64,000 nucleotides of DNA. Source: JBEVOS01 sp964563395. GTDB taxonomy: Bacteria; Pseudomonadota; Alphaproteobacteria; Caulobacterales; Aquidulcibacteraceae. Positions 15,162 to 23,211 of the stretch are shown here, piece by piece. The notes below the pieces were generated by a model, which ran no database searches, was not told the DNA's origin, and was given only the letters and a program-made list of their open reading frames with translations. The stretch lies in contig CAZLWK010000008.1 in the NCBI GenBank assembly GCA_964563395.1, positions 1 through 64,000 of the forward strand. Reading direction: 5' to 3'. Position 1 is the stretch's first letter. The number at the start of each line of letters is the position of its first letter. The position numbers and the translations under genes were made by a program.

Positions 15162-16429
15162 CCCCGCGCCCGGCGCAAGATTGCGGCGGCGGCGCCGGCG
15201 AGTGAGGCTTTCACGTCGCGATTGGCCATCCGCATCATCGCGGTCACATTGATCGGGTTGGCCGCGTAGCGGTCGGTCGGCGCGGCTTTGAGCGCGGCTG
15301 TGTAGGGGATGGAGTCAGCCAGAAGCGCGGACCCGAAGAAGGGCGCGGCGGCGATTTCGGCGCGTGTGGCGGCGTCTTCGCCTGGATGCGCCCGCGTGCG
15401 CGTGCGGTCCGAAACGCCATTCAGCAGCACCGAGAATTCCGCCGGCCGCAAAGGCCGCCCGCGAATGTCCGCCACCACATGCTCCAACATGTTGAGGCCG
15501 GTCAGCGAGTATTTTTCCGGCCGAACCGGCGCGACGATATGGTCGGCGGCGGAGACGGCAAGGCGCGTGAGGAACGTCGCGCACGGATTGGCGTCGATGA
15601 TGATCGCGTCCGCCTTCGGACGCAGCGCCTCGATCAGCATGTTGAATCGCGCGAACGCCTCGATCTTGTCGCGCTCGGAGCGGGCGTCGAGCGTGAATTC
15701 GAACAGGCGCTCATCGCCGGCGACGATGTCGAAGCGCGGCTTGCCGGCGCCCTTGCTGCGATTGAGCGGGGCCGGCGCGCGCGCGAACGCCTCGGGATCG
15801 AGCGCGCCGGGGCCGCGGCCGACCAGAATGGAATGGATCGTTTGATTGGCTTGGCGCAGGCGGTGGCGTTCCGCCGCCGGCAGGAAATATTGGGTGAGAT
15901 TGTTCTGGGGATCGAGGTCGATGAAGACGATGCCTCGCCCATCGGCCAAATGCGCGGCGGCGAACAGGTTGGCCGCAAGAACCGTCTTGCCCACCCCGCC
16001 CTTGATGTTGAGCATGGCGATGACGCGCGCCTCGGCGGCCTTCGCTTGGAGCCCGGCGGCCAGGGCCTCCAAGGCGCCCGTCCCGGTCCCGTTGCGCAGG
16101 TCCACCAATCTCGTCTGGTCGACGGCAAGGCGCAGCCACGAATCTACCGGAACGTCGGCGGCCAAGGCAGGATAGATCGGCCGGCCATTGTTCATGGCCA
16201 GCGTAAGCGTCTTGCGCATCCAGGCGCTGGCCGCCGCCGCCGGCGACAGGACCGCCACGACAGCGCGGGCCGCGCTCACCGCTTCGGCCAGAACGCCTGG
16301 CGCCTCCGCGCGTCGCGTCTCCTCGCCGGCGAGGCGCACGGAAAGACCCTGCCGCGTCAGCGCATCGCCGATCGCCGCCGCCAAGGCGGATTCAGAGGGT
16401 TCGAACGCGATAAAGGTCGCGGTCGTCAT
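15158..16429 (-). CDS. ParA-type ATPase with N-terminal TIR-like domain
   Basis: The protein has 423 residues. Residues 1-115 have the flavodoxin-like alternation of TIR domains: FIAFEPSESALAAAIGDAL, GLSVRLAGEE, then SAARAVVAVLSPAAAASAW, and GRPIYPALAADVPVDSW. The Glu that NAD-cleaving TIRs carry after the SxW element is not evident (MRKTLTLAM). Residues 135-400 are a ParA/MinD-type ATPase: deviant Walker A KGGVGKT (143-149, signature Lys143), FIDLDPQ (169-175) and IIIDANPCATFLT (277-289). Such ATPases dimerise on DNA or membrane and position cargo. It is separated by 148 bases from the divergent DAHP synthase gene and overlaps the 133-residue partner downstream. The TIR reading is an inference. 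Confidence 0.85.
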   Translation of the reverse strand: MTTATFIAFEPSESALAAAIGDALTRQGLSVRLAGEETRRAEAPGVLAEAVSAARAVVAVLSPAAAASAWMRKTLTLAMNNGRPIYPALAADVPVDSWLRLAVDQTRLVDLRNGTGTGALEALAAGLQAKAAEARVIAMLNIKGGVGKTVLAANLFAAAHLADGRGIVFIDLDPQNNLTQYFLPAAERHRLRQANQTIHSILVGRGPGALDPEAFARAPAPLNRSKGAGKPRFDIVAGDERLFEFTLDARSERDKIEAFARFNMLIEALRPKADAIIIDANPCATFLTRLAVSAADHIVAPVRPEKYSLTGLNMLEHVVADIRGRPLRPAEFSVLLNGVSDRTRTRAHPGEDAATRAEIAAAPFFGSALLADSIPYTAALKAAPTDRYAANPINVTAMMRMANRDVKASLAGAAAAILRRARG

Positions 16430-16577
16430 GGTTCAGCCCGTCCCGGGGGCGACGCTAACCATGTGTCGCCACGCTTGGCAAACCCGGGCGCCCCCTTTGG
16501 CGAGGCCCCCCATTCGCGAACGCTCTTGCCGGGCGGCGGGCCTGTGCACATCTGCTCAATTCGTCTAGAGAGCCCCC

Positions 16578-17960
16578 ATGCCGCAGAAATGGACCCCCGC
16601 GGGCTGGCGCGAGAAGCCGGCCAAGCACATCCCGACCGATTATCCCGATCCGGCCAAGCTGGCCGAGGTGGAAGGCGTGCTGCGCGCCTATCCCCCGCTC
16701 GTGTTCGCGGGCGAGGCGCGTAATCTGAAGGCCTCCCTCGCTAAGGTGGCCAACGGCCAGGCGTTCCTGCTTCAGGGCGGCGATTGCGCCGAGAGCTTTA
16801 AAGAATTCCACCCCGACAATATCCGCGACACCTTCCGCGCGCTGATGCAGATGTCGGTCATCTTGACCTTCGCCGGGGCCAAGCCGGTGGTGAAGGTGGG
16901 CCGCATCGCCGGCCAGTTCGGCAAGCCGCGCTCCTCGCCGACCGAGACGAAGAATGGCGTGACGCTGCCGTCCTATCGCGGCGACAATATCAACGGCATG
17001 GAGTTCACGCCGGAATCGCGCACCCCCGATCCGCAGCGCCTCATTCAGGCTTACGGCCAATCGGCGGCGACGCTCAATCTCATTCGCGCCTTCGCCAATG
17101 GCGGCTACGCCGATCTGCACAACGTGCATCGCTGGACGCTAGGCTTCGTCGCCGACAGCGCGCAAGGCAAACGCTATCGCGAGCTTGCCGATCGTATTTC
17201 CGAAACGCTCGACTTCATGGAGGCGTGCGGCATCACGCCGGAGAATTCGCCGCAGATGAAGCAAGTGGACGTCTATACCTCGCACGAGGCGCTTCTGCTC
17301 GGCTATGAAGAGGCGATGACGCGCGTCGATTCAACGACCGGCGATTGGTACGACACCAGCGCGCATTTCCTTTGGATCGGCGACCGTACGCGCCAGCTCG
17401 ACGGCGCGCATGTCGAGTTCATGAAGGGGATCAAAAATCCCATCGGCATGAAATGCGGCCCGTCGCTGGAGCCCGACGATCTTCTTCGTCTCACCGATGC
17501 GCTCAATCCCGACAATGAGCCCGGGCGTTTGACGCTCATCACGCGCTTTGGCCATGAGAAGGCCGCCGCCGGCTTGCCGCGCCTGGTGCGCGCCATTCAG
17601 CGCGAAGGCAAGGCCGTGGTGTGGTCATGCGATCCGATGCACGGCAACACGTTCGAAACCGAGACCGGCTTCAAGACGCGTCCCTTCGACAACATCCTCT
17701 CGGAAGTGCGCACCTTCATGGAGGCGCTGCCCAGCGAAGGCGCCTATCCAGGCGGCGTGCATGTGGAGATGACGGGCCAGAACGTCACGGAATGTCTTGG
17801 CGGCGCCGCCAAGGAGGTGACGCTGGAAGATTTGTCGAGCCGCTATCACACGCATTGCGATCCCCGCCTCAATGGGCAGCAGGCGCTCGATCTGGCGTTC
17901 CTGATCGCCGAGCAGCTTCGCGGCGTGCGCACGAATGAACGCAAAGCCGCCGCCGGCTAG
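16578..17960 (+). CDS. aroG: Class II 3-deoxy-7-phosphoheptulonate (DAHP) synthase
   Basis: This 460-residue enzyme joins phosphoenolpyruvate and erythrose 4-phosphate in the first step of the shikimate pathway. It is the plant-type (class II) form: N-terminal PQKWTPAGWREKPAKHIPTDYPD, QGGDCAESFKEF with the metal-binding Cys, RIAGQFGKPRSSP, KCGPSLEPDDLLRL and SCDPMHGNTFETETGFKTRPF. A C-terminal HVEMTGQNVTECLGG holds further active-site residues. The symbol aroG is used for class II enzymes in some genomes. It starts at ATG 16578, divergent from the TIR-like/ParA gene, and overlaps the following lipoprotein gene by 26 bases. Confidence 0.96.
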   Translation: MPQKWTPAGWREKPAKHIPTDYPDPAKLAEVEGVLRAYPPLVFAGEARNLKASLAKVANGQAFLLQGGDCAESFKEFHPDNIRDTFRALMQMSVILTFAGAKPVVKVGRIAGQFGKPRSSPTETKNGVTLPSYRGDNINGMEFTPESRTPDPQRLIQAYGQSAATLNLIRAFANGGYADLHNVHRWTLGFVADSAQGKRYRELADRISETLDFMEACGITPENSPQMKQVDVYTSHEALLLGYEEAMTRVDSTTGDWYDTSAHFLWIGDRTRQLDGAHVEFMKGIKNPIGMKCGPSLEPDDLLRLTDALNPDNEPGRLTLITRFGHEKAAAGLPRLVRAIQREGKAVVWSCDPMHGNTFETETGFKTRPFDNILSEVRTFMEALPSEGAYPGGVHVEMTGQNVTECLGGAAKEVTLEDLSSRYHTHCDPRLNGQQALDLAFLIAEQLRGVRTNERKAAAG

Positions 17961-18513
17961 GGCGCTTTTTGCGATCTGCGCGGCGCTGCTGCTGGCGAGT
18001 TGCGCGTTCACGTCCGAATCGCCGTTCTTCACCGTCGCGGACGCAGCCTATCCCTTCGCCGACGGCGCGCGCCTTATCTGGCGCGAGCAGCCTTCGGGGG
18101 AGGAGGAGGCGGTTATCACGTTCGCGCGCGAGGGCGGGGCCTACGCCATTCATTCCGACGCGGAGGACGAGCCGATGCGCGATGTGCTCGTCGTGCCCAT
18201 CGCCGAAACCGCCGAGGAGGATTACATCGTTCAGATCCGCCAGGAGGGCGCTGCGATGTACGCTTTCCTGTGGCGCACGCGCGAAGGCTATCGTCTGTTC
18301 GCCGATCCCGGTGAATTTTCGATGGAGGAAGCGGGGGCGCGACGTCTCGCTCGCTATTGCGCGCTTGCGCAGTATCACGAGTGCCGTTTCGGTTCGTCCG
18401 CGTCGCTTCGTCGGCTGTATCGCGCGCTCGTTTGGAAGCGTTTCGTACGCGGCGCGGAGGCGCCGGGATCCTATATCGAACTCCTGCCGATGTCGGCGGT
18501 GGAGACGCCATGA
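17935..18513 (+). CDS. Hypothetical lipoprotein upstream of gshB
   Basis: This 192-residue protein carries a lipoprotein signal (ALFAICAALLLASC, lipobox LASC, Cys23). The mature part is beta-rich in pattern (ADGARLIWRE, AVITFAREGGAYAIHSD, RDVLVVPIAETAEEDYIVQIR) and ends with an HECRFGSSASLRRLYRALVW segment with a second Cys. No family is recognised. ATG 17935 lies 26 bases inside the preceding gene, but it is the only start that keeps the signal peptide. The stop overlaps gshB by ATGA, so it is translated together with glutathione synthase; whether it has a related role is unknown. Confidence 0.78.
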   Translation: MNAKPPPARALFAICAALLLASCAFTSESPFFTVADAAYPFADGARLIWREQPSGEEEAVITFAREGGAYAIHSDAEDEPMRDVLVVPIAETAEEDYIVQIRQEGAAMYAFLWRTREGYRLFADPGEFSMEEAGARRLARYCALAQYHECRFGSSASLRRLYRALVWKRFVRGAEAPGSYIELLPMSAVETP

Positions 18514-19451
18514 CAAAGCTGAAGATCGCCGCCCAGACCGATCCCATCGACACCATGCTGGTGTCGCGCGACACCTCGCTTGCCTTGATGGTTGAGGCGC
18601 AATCGCGCGGGCACGAGGTCTCGTGGTTTCACCCCGACGATCTCTTCTATGAATCCGGCGTGGTTTATGCGCGCGCCAAGCGTGTGGACGTCTCCCTCAC
18701 CGATGGGGCGCATTATCGCCTGATCGAGGAGAAGATCGTTCGCGCCGATGCGTTCGATGTCATCCTCATCCGCCAGGACCCGCCCTTCGACATGGGTTAT
18801 GTGTCGAACACGTATCTCCTTGAGCGGGTCGATACGCTTGTGCTCAACCGGCCGCGCGGCGTGCGCAACATTCCCGAAAAGCTTTCCACGCTCGCCTTCG
18901 CGCATTTGACGCCGGAGACTTTCGTCGGGCGCGATATCGGCGCGCTCACCGCCTTCGCCAAGCGCTTCGAGGCGGTGGTGCTGAAGCCGGCCTTCATGAT
19001 GGGCGGGGAGGGCGTGGTGAAGCTCAGCGCGGACATGCCCGATTTCGAACACCGCGCGCGGCGCGTGCTCGCCAGCATCGGCAAGGAGCCGCTGGTGGCG
19101 CAGCAATTCCTCCCGCGCGTCATTGAGGGCGATAAGCGTGTCTTCGCGCTCGCCGGCGTGCCGATCGGCGCGGTGCGGCGGATGCCGCAGGGCGACGATT
19201 TCCGCGCCAATCTGCACGTTGGCGGCGTGGCGGTCGCGACTGAGCTCGACGCGCGCGACCGCGAGATCGTCGCGGCGGTCGCGCCGCTTCTGGCGGAAGA
19301 AGGTATCTTGTTCGCCGGTCTCGATGTGATCGACGGCAAACTCACCGAGATCAACGTCACCTCGCCCACCTTGGTGCGTGAGCTCAAGCGTTTCGGCGGC
19401 GCCGACCTGCCGGCGCTATTCTGGGATCGCGTTGAGACGATGCTCGGCTAA
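18510..19451 (+). CDS. gshB: Glutathione synthase (ATP-grasp)
   Basis: This 313-residue protein ligates gamma-glutamylcysteine to glycine. Visible are the N-terminal AAQTDPIDTMLVSRDTSLALMVEAQSRGHEV, the substrate-loop RQDPPFDMGYVSNTYLLE, and the ATP-grasp strand VLKPAFMMGGEGVVKL, where most family members read KPL(D/Y)GxGG(A/E)G. Also present are FLPRVIEGDKRVFALAGVPIGAVRRMP and metal-binding GLDVIDGKLTEINVTSP. The length matches the family. ATG 18510 overlaps the lipoprotein stop. It meets folE tail-to-tail with a 4-base overlap. Confidence 0.93.
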   Translation: MTKLKIAAQTDPIDTMLVSRDTSLALMVEAQSRGHEVSWFHPDDLFYESGVVYARAKRVDVSLTDGAHYRLIEEKIVRADAFDVILIRQDPPFDMGYVSNTYLLERVDTLVLNRPRGVRNIPEKLSTLAFAHLTPETFVGRDIGALTAFAKRFEAVVLKPAFMMGGEGVVKLSADMPDFEHRARRVLASIGKEPLVAQQFLPRVIEGDKRVFALAGVPIGAVRRMPQGDDFRANLHVGGVAVATELDARDREIVAAVAPLLAEEGILFAGLDVIDGKLTEINVTSPTLVRELKRFGGADLPALFWDRVETMLG

Positions 19452-20029
19452 TCCCCGCGCACCAGCCGCAAGAATTCCTCACGCGTGCGCGGATCGTCGC
19501 GCATCACGCCGAGAAGGCGTGACGTTGTCAGCTTGGAGCCCGGCGTGTTCACGCCCCGCATCGTCATGCACGAATGTTCGCTTTCAATGACGACGCCCAC
19601 GCCCGCCGGCTGCAGCACGTCCTCAATGGCCTGAGCGATCTCCGCGGTGAGTTTCTCCTGGATTTGCAGCCGGCGCGAAAAGCCGTTCACGACCCGTGCG
19701 AGCTTGGAGATGCCGACCACGCGATTGGTGGGCAGATAGCCCACATGGGCGCGGCCCAGAAACGGCAGCATGTGGTGCTCGCAAAAGCTGACGACGCGAA
19801 TGTCGCGCAGCACGACGAGCTCGTCATAGCCGCCCACCTCCTCGAAGGTGCGCTTCAAATAATCGCGCGGGTCCTCGCCATAGCCGGAGAAGAGCTCCTT
19901 ATAGGAGCGCGCCACCCGCGCCGGGGTCTCGGCGAGTCCTTCCCGGTTCGGGTCGTCCCCCGCCCATTCGATCAGGACGCGGACGGCGGCTTCGGCTTCG
20001 GCCTGCGAAGGCTTGTTGGGTCTTGTCAT
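19448..20029 (-). CDS. folE: GTP cyclohydrolase I
   Basis: This 193-residue enzyme opens GTP to dihydroneopterin triphosphate, the first step of folate synthesis. Motifs are NREGLAETPARVARSYKELF, the zinc site SFCEHHMLPF, VGYLPTNRVVGISKLAR, QIQEKLTAEIA, and SEHSCMTMRGV with the second zinc Cys. The presence of the zinc motifs marks the FolE type, not FolE2. It lies 12 bases downstream of the VOC gene on the same strand, so it may be read from the CMD-VOC promoter. It overlaps gshB at its end. Confidence 0.96.
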   Translation of the reverse strand: MTRPNKPSQAEAEAAVRVLIEWAGDDPNREGLAETPARVARSYKELFSGYGEDPRDYLKRTFEEVGGYDELVVLRDIRVVSFCEHHMLPFLGRAHVGYLPTNRVVGISKLARVVNGFSRRLQIQEKLTAEIAQAIEDVLQPAGVGVVIESEHSCMTMRGVNTPGSKLTTSRLLGVMRDDPRTREEFLRLVRGD

Positions 20030-20041
20030 GCGACGCTTACG

Positions 20042-20581
20042 TTACTCGGCGGCGACCGGTTTCACGCCCTGGTGGAACTTCATGTCCGGCTTGGCCTCGC
20101 TGCGCGGCAGATCGTTCTCGGCGAGGGCCTTAAGCGCGAAGGCGCGGTCCTGCGCGGTGAAAGCCCCGGTGGTGAGGCAAAATTCGACGAGATTGTCGTT
20201 GGGGTCCTTGGTGTAGATCGAGCGGCACCAGCCATGGTCGATCTCCATCACGTCGCGCCCGCTCTGCGTCCATTGCCGGCGGCGGCGGTCAAGGTCTTCC
20301 CGGTCCTTCACGTCGAAGGCGATATGGTTGATGAAATCGGGCACGCCCGCCGCGCGGGAGATGTTGGTTTCCAGCTTGTCGGCGCCTTGCGTGCCATGCA
20401 GCTCCCAGAAGGCGATGAATTTGCTGTCGTCCTCCATGCGATAGAAGAAATGCTTGGCCCAGCCGCCGCCCGGCGTCTCGGCCACCTCCACTTTCACAAG
20501 CTCCATCTCCATCACGCCCTCATAGAAAGCATGAATGGCGCGGATGTCGCGCACCGCGAGCGCGAGATGATGATAGCCCAT
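20042..20581 (-). CDS. VOC-family protein (dioxygenase-like)
   Basis: This 179-residue protein has two VOC half-repeats: MGYHHLALAVRDIRAIHAFYEGVM with His4/His5 as the first metal-site candidate, INHIAFDVKDREDLDRRRR with His, and WCRSIYTKDPNDNLVEFCLTTG with the Glu typical of the metal triad. That pattern fits glyoxalase- or extradiol-dioxygenase-like enzymes. A tail of about 35 residues is not conserved. It lies four bases after the CMD-family gene, and a shared catabolic or detoxification role is an inference. ATG 20581 was chosen because it begins the conserved HHLAL strand. Confidence 0.85.
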   Translation of the reverse strand: MGYHHLALAVRDIRAIHAFYEGVMEMELVKVEVAETPGGGWAKHFFYRMEDDSKFIAFWELHGTQGADKLETNISRAAGVPDFINHIAFDVKDREDLDRRRRQWTQSGRDVMEIDHGWCRSIYTKDPNDNLVEFCLTTGAFTAQDRAFALKALAENDLPRSEAKPDMKFHQGVKPVAAE

Positions 20582-20585
20582 CGGA

Positions 20586-21227
20586 TCAATCCTTCTTTCT
20601 ATCTGCGAACGCCATCGGATCGACAAAGCTCTCGTGCGGACCCGGCACTTCGACGGTACGGTCGGCCACGTCGTCGAATTCGAGTTTCAGCGCACGCGTC
20701 ATCACGGCATGCATCTCGTAGAGCATGGTGATGTAGGTGAATTCCAAGATTTCTTCGTCTGAGAGGTGCGCTTTCAGCGTCGCGAAGATCGGATCGGGCG
20801 TGCGCCCGCCGCGCAGCACCAGGCAATCGGTGTAGGCGAGCGCGGCGCGCTCAAGCGGGGAAAAGAGGGCGCTGGTCTCCCAGGCCGCGATTGCCGCGAT
20901 CTTCTCTTCGCTCATGCCGAGCTGCCGGCAGGATTTGCAATGCTGCGAATAGACGAATTGGCATTCGCGCAGATAGCCGGCGCGCGTCTGACCGAGCTCG
21001 CGCAGGACCGGATCAAGTTTGCGCTTGGGGGAGCGATAGAAGGCGAAGCCGTCCATGCAATGTTTCAGGCAGTCGGTGGAATTGGCGAACACGGTCCACC
21101 AATTGCCGGGCGTGCCGGTCGCGGTGCCCGGCTCGGCGACGGGATCGCGCTCGCCGAACAGAAGCTTGTAGACGCCCTGCGTATAGGCGTCCGCCTCCGC
21201 CTTGGGCACTTCGCGCAGGCGCGGCAT
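20586..21227 (-). CDS. Carboxymuconolactone decarboxylase (CMD) family protein
   Basis: This 213-residue all-helical protein has the AhpD/CMD core LRECQFVYSQHCKSCRQLGMSEEKIAAIAAW, including a CxxC pair (HCKSC). The acidic stretch ALFSPLERAALAYTDCLVLRGG and the helix SDEEILEFTYITMLYEMHAVMTRAL follow. AhpD uses CxxC plus a His four residues later as a peroxidase centre; here that position is Gly, so peroxidase activity is doubtful. It is the first gene of a CMD-VOC-folE run on the minus strand. The function may be lactone or hydroperoxide chemistry but is unproven. Confidence 0.88.
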   Translation of the reverse strand: MPRLREVPKAEADAYTQGVYKLLFGERDPVAEPGTATGTPGNWWTVFANSTDCLKHCMDGFAFYRSPKRKLDPVLRELGQTRAGYLRECQFVYSQHCKSCRQLGMSEEKIAAIAAWETSALFSPLERAALAYTDCLVLRGGRTPDPIFATLKAHLSDEEILEFTYITMLYEMHAVMTRALKLEFDDVADRTVEVPGPHESFVDPMAFADRKKD

Positions 21228-21290
21228 CGCGCTCCTCCCTTATCGTTTCTCGCGCCACTTTAGGCAGTGACGCCCGGGCAGGCCAAGCAT

Positions 21291-21319
21291 TTGACATCAG
21301 CCGAGGCCGCCCCTTAAGT
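21291..21319 (+). promoter_or_regulatory. Predicted sigma-70 promoter of tRNA-Leu
   Basis: A consensus -35 TTGACA (21291-21296) and a -10-like TTAAGT (21314-21319) are spaced by 17 bases. Transcription would begin a few bases before the mature tRNA at 21331. Confidence 0.6.
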
Positions 21320-21330
21320 CCGCCGCCGCT

Positions 21331-21417
21331 GCCCCAGTGGCGGAATCGGTAGACGCAGCAGACTCAAAATCTGCCGATCGCAAGGTCGTGTCCGTTCGAG
21401 TCGGACCTGGGGCACCA
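21331..21417 (+). tRNA. tRNA-Leu (anticodon CAA)
   Basis: The 87-base gene folds as a class II tRNA. The acceptor arms are GCCCCAG (21331-21337) and CTGGGGC (21407-21413), followed by A and an encoded CCA (21415-21417). The anticodon stem GCAGA/TCTGC encloses the loop CTCAAAA, giving anticodon CAA, which reads UUG. A variable arm (CGATCGCAAGGTCGT region) and the T arm GTCCG-TTCGAGT-CGGAC are present. The exoD-like gene begins 50 bases later; the ATG at 21417 that uses the last tRNA base is not its start. Confidence 0.97.
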
Positions 21418-21467
21418 TGCAGCCGGCCGCGCGAGGACGAGGCGGGGGCCAAGAGCGGGGGAGCTTC

Positions 21468-22133
21468 GTGGCCGAGCACGACCATGTCCGCGACGATCCG
21501 GAGCGCAGCTTCATCGCCGTCGCCCGCGCCCTGGCGGACGCCGCCGAGGCGGGCGCTGCCACCATCGGCGATCTCGTCGATCGGCTCGACGAGCGCGCCT
21601 TCGGCCTGCTCATTCTGTTCCTGACCTTGCCGTGCCTGGTGCCTGGTCTTCCGGGCGCGCAGATCATCGCGATTCCGATCTTCATCCTGGCGCTTCAAGT
21701 TCTGGCGGGGCGGCGCGAGCCATGGCTGCCGGGCTGGTTCCTGCGCGCGCGCACAAATCCAGGATGGCTCTCCGCGATCGCGGGCTTTGCGGAAAAGCGC
21801 CTGCGATGGACCGAGCGGATGTCGCGGCCTCGCTGGCGCTGGCTCGTGACGGGCCTCGGCGAGCGCTTTCTCGCATTCGTCATGGCGCTCGCGGCCATCA
21901 CCATCATGCTGCCGATCACCAACACCATCCCATCGCTCGCGCTGCTCTTCATGAGCGTGGCGCTCCTGCAGCGGGACGGCCTCTTCGCCGCGATCGGGAT
22001 GCTGATCGGGCTGGCTTGGATCGGGCTTCTGGCGGCTCTGGTCGGCGGCCTGATCTTCGGGGCCGGCTTCGCGGTCCAGTTCGCCGCCGAGCGGGCGCCT
22101 TGGCTGATCGAACTGTTTCGACCGGGCGGCTGA
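21468..22133 (+). CDS. ExoD-family membrane protein (exopolysaccharide synthesis ExoD-like)
   Basis: This 221-residue protein has the ExoD pattern: a cytoplasmic start (ALADAAEAGAATIGDLVDRLDERAFGLLILFLTLPCLVPGLPGA), followed by membrane helices (IIAIPIFILALQVLAGRREPWLPGWF; FLAFVMALAAITIMLPITNTIPSLALLFMSVALLQRDGL; AIGMLIGLAWIGLLAALVGGLIFG). ExoD influences exopolysaccharide production in rhizobia by an unknown mechanism. The start is decided by the ribosome site: GGGGGAG lies five bases before GTG 21468, whereas ATG 21417 sits on the tRNA CCA end and has no site. Confidence 0.85.
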   Translation: MAEHDHVRDDPERSFIAVARALADAAEAGAATIGDLVDRLDERAFGLLILFLTLPCLVPGLPGAQIIAIPIFILALQVLAGRREPWLPGWFLRARTNPGWLSAIAGFAEKRLRWTERMSRPRWRWLVTGLGERFLAFVMALAAITIMLPITNTIPSLALLFMSVALLQRDGLFAAIGMLIGLAWIGLLAALVGGLIFGAGFAVQFAAERAPWLIELFRPGG

Positions 22134-22186
22134 GGCGCTGTGCCCGCTGGCCCGCCTCCGCCGGCCTCTTTACATTCGCGATCGTG

Positions 22187-22660
22187 ATGCAAGCGCTTTC
22201 TCTCCGCTCATGGCCGCTCATGGCGGCCGCGGCGTCCGCCGCGATGCTGGCGGCGGCGCACGCCTTTGAGCGTCTTGGCGGCTTGAGCCCATGCGCGCTT
22301 TGTCTGCAGCAACGCGATTTTTATTGGGGCGCGCTCGCTCTGTCGGGAGCGGCGCTTCTGGTGCGGAATCGCTTCCCGGGCGCGGCGAGGCTCGCGGCCA
22401 TTGGCCTTGCGCTCGTCTTCGCGGCTGGGGCGGCCGTCGCACTTTATCACGTCGCGGTGGAGCAGGGCTGGGCCACAGCCCAGTGCGACGCCGTCGATCT
22501 TGGCGAAATCGGGCTCATGGGCGAGGGCGCGTTCAACGCGCCGAAATGCGACGTCGTGCAATGGTCTTTGTTCGGCGTGTCGATGGCGGGCTATAATGCG
22601 CTGATATCGGCCGCGCTCGCCTTGATCAGCGTCTGGGTGGCGATGAGGTCTTCGAAATGA
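22187..22660 (+). CDS. dsbB: Disulfide bond formation protein B
   Basis: This 157-residue inner-membrane protein has four hydrophobic helices. It reoxidises DsbA using ubiquinone. The first periplasmic loop holds the redox pair CALC (Cys36/Cys39, SPCALCLQQRDFYW), and the second loop has Cys100 (AQCDAV) and Cys121 (KCDVVQWSLFGVSMAGYN), so all four redox cysteines are present. It lies between exoD and coq7 and overlaps coq7 by ATGA. The start is ATG 22187; a GTG one codon earlier is possible. Confidence 0.93.
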   Translation: MQALSLRSWPLMAAAASAAMLAAAHAFERLGGLSPCALCLQQRDFYWGALALSGAALLVRNRFPGAARLAAIGLALVFAAGAAVALYHVAVEQGWATAQCDAVDLGEIGLMGEGAFNAPKCDVVQWSLFGVSMAGYNALISAALALISVWVAMRSSK

Positions 22661-23211
22661 GGCGTTCACCTGATTTTCCGGGCGCACGGGCGCGCGCGCG
22701 GCGCATCGCGGAAATGATCCGCGTCGATCACGCCGGCGAGTACGGCGCGGTGCAGATTTATCGCGGCCAGCAGGCTGTGTTCGCGCGCTCGCCTGCGACG
22801 GCGCACGCGGCCGCGCTCGTGGCGGACATGGAGGCCGGCGAGGCCGAACATCTGGCGACGTTCGATCGCCTGATCGCCGCGCGCAAAGTACGCCCCACCT
22901 TGCTCGCGCCGATCTGGCGCGCCGCCGGCTACACGCTCGGCGCCGCCACCGCGCTCATGGGCGAAAAGGCCGCGCACGCCTGCACCGCCGCGGTGGAGGA
23001 GGTGATCGAGCAACATTACGCCGAGCAGGCGGCCGATCTCGACGACGATCCCGAACTCGCCAAGCTGGTGACGGAATTCGCGGCCGATGAACGCGGCCAT
23101 CGCGAAACGGCGCTCAGCGAAGGCGCCGAGCAAGCGCCGGGTTATCAGGCGCTGTCCGCCATCATCAAGCTCGGCTGCCGCGCCGCCATCAAAATTTCGG
23201 AAAAGGTGTGA
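22657..23211 (+). CDS. coq7: Demethoxyubiquinone hydroxylase (COQ7 family)
   Basis: This 184-residue di-iron enzyme performs the last ring hydroxylation of ubiquinone. Iron-ligand motifs are MIRVDHAGEYGAVQIYRGQ, DMEAGEAEHLATF, AVEEVIEQHYAEQ, and FAADERGHRETAL, matching the two E...ExxH repeats of COQ7. The length is that of the short bacterial form. It starts in the dsbB stop (ATGA) and ends in a GTGA overlap with the acetyltransferase gene. Together with ubiG at 27120-27875 it serves ubiquinone synthesis. Confidence 0.95.
   Translation: MRRSPDFPGARARARRIAEMIRVDHAGEYGAVQIYRGQQAVFARSPATAHAAALVADMEAGEAEHLATFDRLIAARKVRPTLLAPIWRAAGYTLGAATALMGEKAAHACTAAVEEVIEQHYAEQAADLDDDPELAKLVTEFAADERGHRETALSEGAEQAPGYQALSAIIKLGCRAAIKISEKV

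Noticed and set aside
15158..16429. Active TIR NADase effector
   Set aside because: The expected catalytic Glu after the SxW element is not visible, so NAD cleavage should not be assumed.
21417..21467. Start of the ExoD gene at the ATG formed with the last tRNA base
   Set aside because: It has no ribosome site, and its first residues are not conserved. GTG 21468 has a strong GGGGGAG site.
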